NCBI RefSeq assembly: GCF_014805685.1
Contig: NC_060890.1
Location: forward strand, 21,449,500-21,513,499
DNA length: 64,000 bases
Direction: 5' to 3'
Source of the DNA: Silurus meridionalis
Lineage: Eukaryota > Chordata > Actinopteri > Siluriformes > Siluridae
The notes under the pieces were generated by a model. It did not search any database. It was not told the origin of the DNA and saw nothing but the letters and a program-made list of their open reading frames with translations. The translations under genes were made by a program, and so were the position numbers. Below, one piece after another: positions 1 through 64,000 of the stretch (the first letter of the stretch is position 1; each line of letters begins with the position of its first letter).

Positions 1-249
1 AAACTTTGGAATCGCTTGCAACCTTTCATTGGTGCATCAGTCAGCCGTTTTTTTGGATTGGTGTGTATGTGGTTTATTGCACATGTCACTTTACTGTTTT
101 ATTTAACAGAGCAGTTCTGTATATTCAGCAGCTGATTGGATACAGTTCAGTTCATAAATAATGTGAGGCCGCTGCTATTATTTGAGCTCTTAGATGCATC
201 GATTTTTCAGATAAGATAAGAGATAAGGACTCCTTAAATCAGACTAATA

Positions 250-252
<3 letters not shown>

Positions 253-319
<67 letters not shown>
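253..319. repeat. (AT)n microsatellite
   Basis: About 33 uninterrupted AT units in the intron before e1. Confidence 0.99.
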
Positions 320-323
<4 letters not shown>

Positions 324-1360
324 AAGTAGTATTAAGATGGTGATGAAATGTGACTGGACTGTGCATTTCGATAAACTGTTGAATATAAGTGGTATCTGGG
401 GGGGTAGGAAGTGCGATTGAGGTGCAAAATGATTACGGCTGTCAATCTTGTCATGGCATGTATTTGCAGGAGTGCTCTAGGGTCCTGGGGGAGTCTGGAT
501 TTTTCCTCCCTCGTCTCTGCTTTCTTTTTTTCTGCTGCAGCTTCCCTTTGAAATCAATAACTGCCTGAAATCTGAGGAGTTCATATATCTCTGGGCGCTA
601 GGTATCCTCACTAGTCCTATACTATACTGTAGATAGGTACACTTTTAACCTGTATTTATTTGTTTTAAGCTCAATATTTAGATTTTTTTTCCTATACTCA
701 TATTGCAACCCATTGTTTTTAGGCTTTTAAAGCCCTTTTCAAATTTTTATTAACATCCTTCCAATTCAGTCACGTCAACCAACCCCACCCCCAACACCCA
801 CCCCAACCCCCTCAAACTACATCCCCAGATCCCAAGCCTGTCTGAGTAGTACCTGTCCTGCCTATTTAAGTGCTTTCCCCTAGGTTAATGCACCCACTTC
901 AACTCTAATAATGATCCAATTAGTTTAATCACGTGTTGTGGGAGTATAGAAGCGATAAACAGATAACTTGTTTTCCAGGACCAGTGTTGTACAGAACCCA
1001 CCAATCTGAGAGTGAAATCTGTGTTTCTGATAAACCAGACTGCACACCAGCAATGCCATGTTTGACTCCTGGGCTACAGATACTGTGGCGAAACCTTTTT
1101 TTCATTATGCTGCTGCTGGACGGTAATGATTCAGTTACTCCAGGCAACCGGTAATGGCCACACATTTTAGTGTTGGAAAATAGATGGAGAAACACGGCCA
1201 TAGATCGCTTTATGGCATTAATTTCCTATGAGCCTGACTTAACCTTGTCAAAATCTTACATTCTAGTTTTAAAATGTTTCTAAAATAATGTTGGAGTTGC
1301 CATTATTGGGCATGGCAAAGAATATTTCTCAGGTATATTGCTTTATTTTATAGTTTTACT

Positions 1361-1520
1361 AAAAATACACTATAGTGACAAAACTACTGGTACTTTCCCA
1401 ACCATATGTGGTTCTGCCCCAAACACAAAATTAGATGCAGGAGCATTACATTTTCCCTCCACTTGAACTACGAGACCCAAACCTGTTTAACTTTACCCTT
1501 GTTTAAAAAGCCAGCTTCAT
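1361..1520. mobile_element. Tc1-type MITE fragment
   Basis: Wording such as ACCATATGTGGTTCTGCCCC and GAGACCCAAACCTG recurs in the better-preserved copies at 20340-20860 and 60505-60960. No transposase frame is present. Confidence 0.5.
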
Positions 1521-2059
1521 TAAACTATAGTTTACTTACAGTGGAAGTGGAGTGGCCTGCAATAGAGGTCTGAAAATATTTGTCTATTATTTGTCTGTAA
1601 TGTTAGGTACTCAATAATCCTTTCTTCTTTCTAAAACTATTGTATTACAGTAATATTGTGCAGTTATTCTGATTAGCTATTAGACCTCAGGGACAAATCA
1701 CAACACCATGTCCAGTATCACTGCATTCTCTGCACTTGTGACATCTTTAATACACCAGCAGTTAGATCATAACTATCATAATCATAATCTCCCTATTTTT
1801 AAAAGAACACCACACAATTTCTACTCATTTATAGTTACCAAAAAATTCTACTTCAAAACAGATTAGTTCTGGCTATGAGCTACAATATAAAGGCATAAAA
1901 TAGTTCCTTTACCAGATTTGATATATTTTCTTCAGGTAGAAGATGCAGAAACATAAAAGGCACAATGTTCTCTGACCTGAAGACTTCTCCATGCTGGAAA
2001 ACGTATATGAACAGATTTAGTCTGGCACTGACAGTGAAGACAAAAAAAACGAAAGTACA

Positions 2060-2580
2060 CTTTACAGAACACTTTACGAGTGGGTATCAGAAAGTTTCGA
2101 GACTAGCTCTGTTGACAAGGAAATACTTTATTTATCTAGATTTACATACTATCACCTTTAATACTACTATTCATTCATACTATCACTAAAATAGTCCAGT
2201 TGCACAGTGATAGAGCGCTTCCAGCGTTCCTGTAGTGTCCTGGAAGTCTTCTTTTTGAGGCGTGTCAAACACTTTCTGCGATTCGCGCCAGATCTCTGCA
2301 GTGGTGTCAAAACGGCGACCTTGAGCCGAATCTTCATCTTCAGAGCGAAGTCTGCAGGAGCCAAATCTGGCGAGTAGGGTGAGTGCGGACGTGAGATGAT
2401 AAAAGTGGACTCGTGATGGTGCCCACGTGGTCAGAAGAGCAGACGTGGTAACGCACGTGGTCAGAATAGCACCAGTTACACAGCTCCCGAAGTACACAGG
2501 ATGATGTCTTTTGGCACACTGACTTATGAACATCGGTGCTCCCTGTGACTATGTGTGCGTTCTTGTGCTGCCATCTATTG
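2060..2580 (-). mobile_element. Mariner-like transposon remnant (transposase C-terminus)
   Basis: The minus strand codes TYSPDLAPADFALK-type sequence, then EDFQDTTGTLEALY- and ERWKRS-like pieces in shifted frames. This is the end of a mariner-type transposase, whose last catalytic Asp lies in an SPDLAP.D motif. Frameshifts leave no intact gene. Part of the same family's outer end lies at 28372-28470 (AAAAAGTTTCGAGACTAG-like wording in both). Confidence 0.7.
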
Positions 2581-2799
2581 GCGTGTTAAAAAAGTAGAAT
2601 TACACGCAAGTTTATGTTTTTTGTGCCGCATCTGTTATTTACAAGACCCTGTTAGAAACAAACAAATATTCGAACAAATGCATTAACAGAAACCTCAGGA
2701 ATATAAACAGTGCAAAGGTTATAATGTAAAATAACTGCCATGACTGTTTTCAGTCCAGTATTAAACCTCTTTGTGAACCTGATTGTCTGTCTTCTCCAG

Positions 2800-62005
<59,206 letters not shown>

Positions 62006-64000
62006 GTATGTTAATGAAATGGGAGGCAAAAAAAAATCCAACGTAACATCTATTCTATACTAAAGTTGAATATTCTGTTTATCATAGCAATATCCAAATA
62101 ATCTGCTCTATAACTCATTGTTTTCTACTTTTATTTTTCTAAAACACAGTGTTGTAAATTGGCCACTACCCCAAGGTTTAGTATTTACCACCAAACCATG
62201 TGGTTATTCTCATATGACATCTCGTCTCTCTTTTTCTTTAACGCCAGAATTATTATTTTTTTTTTCATTAATCATCCATGATGTCTACATTCATCATCAC
62301 AATTTTCAATGTTTAGATCAGTTCTGTCTTTGTATGAATCATATATAATTTCATTTATATGATTTTTATTATTTGTATTTTTTTTGCAACGTGTGTATTA
62401 GTGTCTACATACATTTTATATGAAAGTCTACACACCCCTGTTAAAATATCAGGTTTTTGTGATGTTAAAAACAAAAATAAGAACCAAGATGAATCATGTT
62501 AGAATTTTCCCCACACCCAGTGTAAAATTACAGTGAATAAACCTGTGGTGAAAAACCATTAGAAACTATTTTAGGGAAAAAAAAATCACCTCGTTGCATA
62601 AGTTTCATCACCCTTGAAATAATATTTTTTTGAAGCACCTATTGATTTGATTAAATCACTCTGTCTTTTAGGGATGAAATAGTGATTTGTGGCGAGAGTA
62701 AAGAACAGGTTGAGACGAGCCTGGAGAGGTGGAGGTACACGCTGGAGAGACGGAGAATAAAAGTCAGTAGGAGTAAGACGTGTGTGAATGAGAGGGAGAG
62801 AACTGGAGTGATGTGATTGCAGTGGAGAAGTTGGAAGAGTTTAAATCCCTGGGGTCAACAGTGCAAAGTAATGGAGAGTGTTAGAGTAGTGAAGAAAAGA
62901 GTGCAGGCAGGGTGGAGTGGGTGGAGAAGAGTGATAGCAGGAGTGATTTGTGATAGAAGAGTTATCTGCAAGAGTGAAAGGGAAAGTTTATAGGACTGTG
63001 GTGAGACCTGAGATGTTGTATGTTTTAGAGACAGTGGCATTGAGTAAAAGACAGGAGGTGGAGCTGGAGGTAGCAGAGCTGAAGATGTTGAGGTTTTTAT
63101 CGGGAGTGATGAGTTTGGACATGTGCAGAGGAGGGACATGGGGTATATCGGTAGGAGAATGCTGAGAATGGAGACACCAGGAAGGAGGAGAAGAGGAAGG
63201 CCAAGTTTATGGATGTGGTGAGGGAAGACATGCGGGTAGTTGTTTTGAAAGAGGCAGATGTAGAGCACAGAGTGATATGGAGACAGATGATCCGCTGGTA
63301 ACAGGAGCAGCCCACCAAAGAAGAAGACAACCCATAATTTCAACACAATTTTACTATAAAATTATTTTAAAAAATAAATTAATTATTAGTTGCTTCAAAA
63401 AAAGTACATATTTATATTTAAAAAATCAGTAACAACAAATTTTTTTTTTTTTTTTTACCACAACTTTTAAAAAATCTGCAAAGATGTCCCTGCAAAAAAC
63501 TAGCAAGTCAATTTATGAAGGCAGCCATATTGGAAAAGACTCCAATAGGGGGCAGAAGACAAGTTTTAAATTGTATTCAACAGGTTTTTGAGGAAAGTAT
63601 TGTTGATGCAGGTGGTGCAGAGGTCTCAGAAACGTGTATCAAATATAATACATTTGGCATTAAAGGGTTAAGATTCCAAACCTTGATAAAAAACCATCAG
63701 TTCTGGCTAAAAAAAAAAGCACCTATAAAGCATGATGCTGACACCACCATGCTTCACCATATTTATTTATTTTCTTCTCGGAATTATGTTATTATGAACT
63801 TTCACATCAGACCACATTTTGCCACATGGTGTGGGTTCTTGAACTTTTGTGAGAAAGGGCTTTGGTCTAGCTTCATTACAATATCCCATAGTTCAGACAT
63901 GTGAAGTTTATGAGTATTGTTACATACAGTGTATTTATCAACTTGTCAGATGTTCCTGATGTTTTATTAATGTAGGTCTTTTGACAGCATCCCTAGTGCA
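62006..64000 (+). other. ryr2: Intron 56 (incomplete)
   Basis: No exon is found. It holds a Tc1-MITE-like piece at 62425-62660 (AAAGTCTACACACCCCTGTT), a non-LTR fragment and another Tc1-like piece around 63700-63900 (GCATGATGCTGACACCACCA). The non-LTR fragment may have inserted between halves of one Tc1 element. Confidence 0.65.
62670..63330 (+). mobile_element. Non-LTR retrotransposon 3' fragment
   Basis: The plus strand codes DEIVICGESKEQVETSLERW in degraded form, then after frame breaks YRTVVRPEMLYVLETVALSK and EVELEVAELKMLRF. It ends with AAGAAGAAGACAACCC. Same family as at 39438, but it includes more of the reverse transcriptase. Confidence 0.8.

Larger units (their letters stand above)
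1..2799 (+). other. ryr2: Intron upstream of e1
   Basis: No RyR exon is recognisable here. The stretch holds an AT microsatellite, a Tc1-MITE-like piece around 1361-1520 and a mariner transposase remnant at 2060-2580. The rest is AT-rich sequence of no recognised family. A pyrimidine tract plus AG near 540 is not followed by RyR-like sequence. Confidence 0.8.

Noticed and set aside
470..600. Possible acceptor (pyrimidine tract plus CTGCAG near 540) and exon
   Set aside because: The following sequence does not resemble the RyR segment expected before e1 and has no matching phase.
929..1201. Overlapping open frames on both strands
   Set aside because: No family resemblance, no splice context and mutually shadowing frames. 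Treated as chance in intron.

Overview
The window is teleost-like genomic DNA carrying the middle part of one very large gene, a ryanodine receptor, on the + strand. I traced 56 coding exons (called e1 to e56 here; local numbers) from about 2800 to 62005. Every junction keeps reading phase. The joined coding sequence is about 8.26 kb, or about 2,754 codons. It corresponds to roughly residues 1,075 to 3,810 of the ~4,970-residue vertebrate protein. Diagnostic stretches (NNEYIVPMTDETKSITLFPD in e10, SSMDAEGNFNPQPVDTS in e26, [13 protein letters not shown] in e41, [20 protein letters not shown] in e45) match RyR2, the cardiac/brain type, rather than RyR1 or RyR3. Both gene ends lie outside the window, and no second host gene is visible.

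Layout. 1-2799 is intron with transposon remnants. e1-e4 code the SPRY2 region and e4-e9 the SPRY3 region. e10 is a single 841-nt exon entering the solenoid scaffold. e11-e26 continue the solenoid and include the serine equivalent to RyR2 Ser2030 in e13. e27-e33 code the RY3/RY4 tandem repeat with its phosphorylation loop (Ser2808 and Ser2814 equivalents at the e29/e30 junction). e34-e46 code the later solenoid. e47-e56 lead through the calmodulin-binding helix (e48) into the central domain. 62006-64000 is again intron. Many exons lie in short clusters (28-34 kb, 47-50 kb, 56-62 kb).

The introns hold about thirty long microsatellites and many interspersed repeats: tRNA-derived SINEs, Tc1/mariner elements and MITEs, hAT-like non-autonomous elements with visible terminal inverted repeats, and 3' ends of non-LTR retrotransposons. 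The TGG(T/A)AGCTCAGTGGTTAAG...CTGGATAAGGGCGTCTGCC-type SINE and the Tc1 MITEs suggest a teleost, perhaps a catfish. That placement is inference from repeat style.

The points most worth checking are: (1) a 27-nt in-frame candidate microexon between e31 and e32, in the phosphorylation domain; (2) a GC-rich, open, strongly basic candidate exon inside intron 46, with a calmodulin-binding-like amphipathic stretch, absent from the RyR sequences I know; (3) a GC-AG intron after e45; and (4) splice sites tied to simple repeats, namely a donor that is the first unit of a (GT)32 array (e4), exons flanked by complementary GU and AC runs (e20, e45), an intron with AC at its 5' end and GU at its 3' end (intron 9), and an acceptor 11 nt after a SINE (e17).
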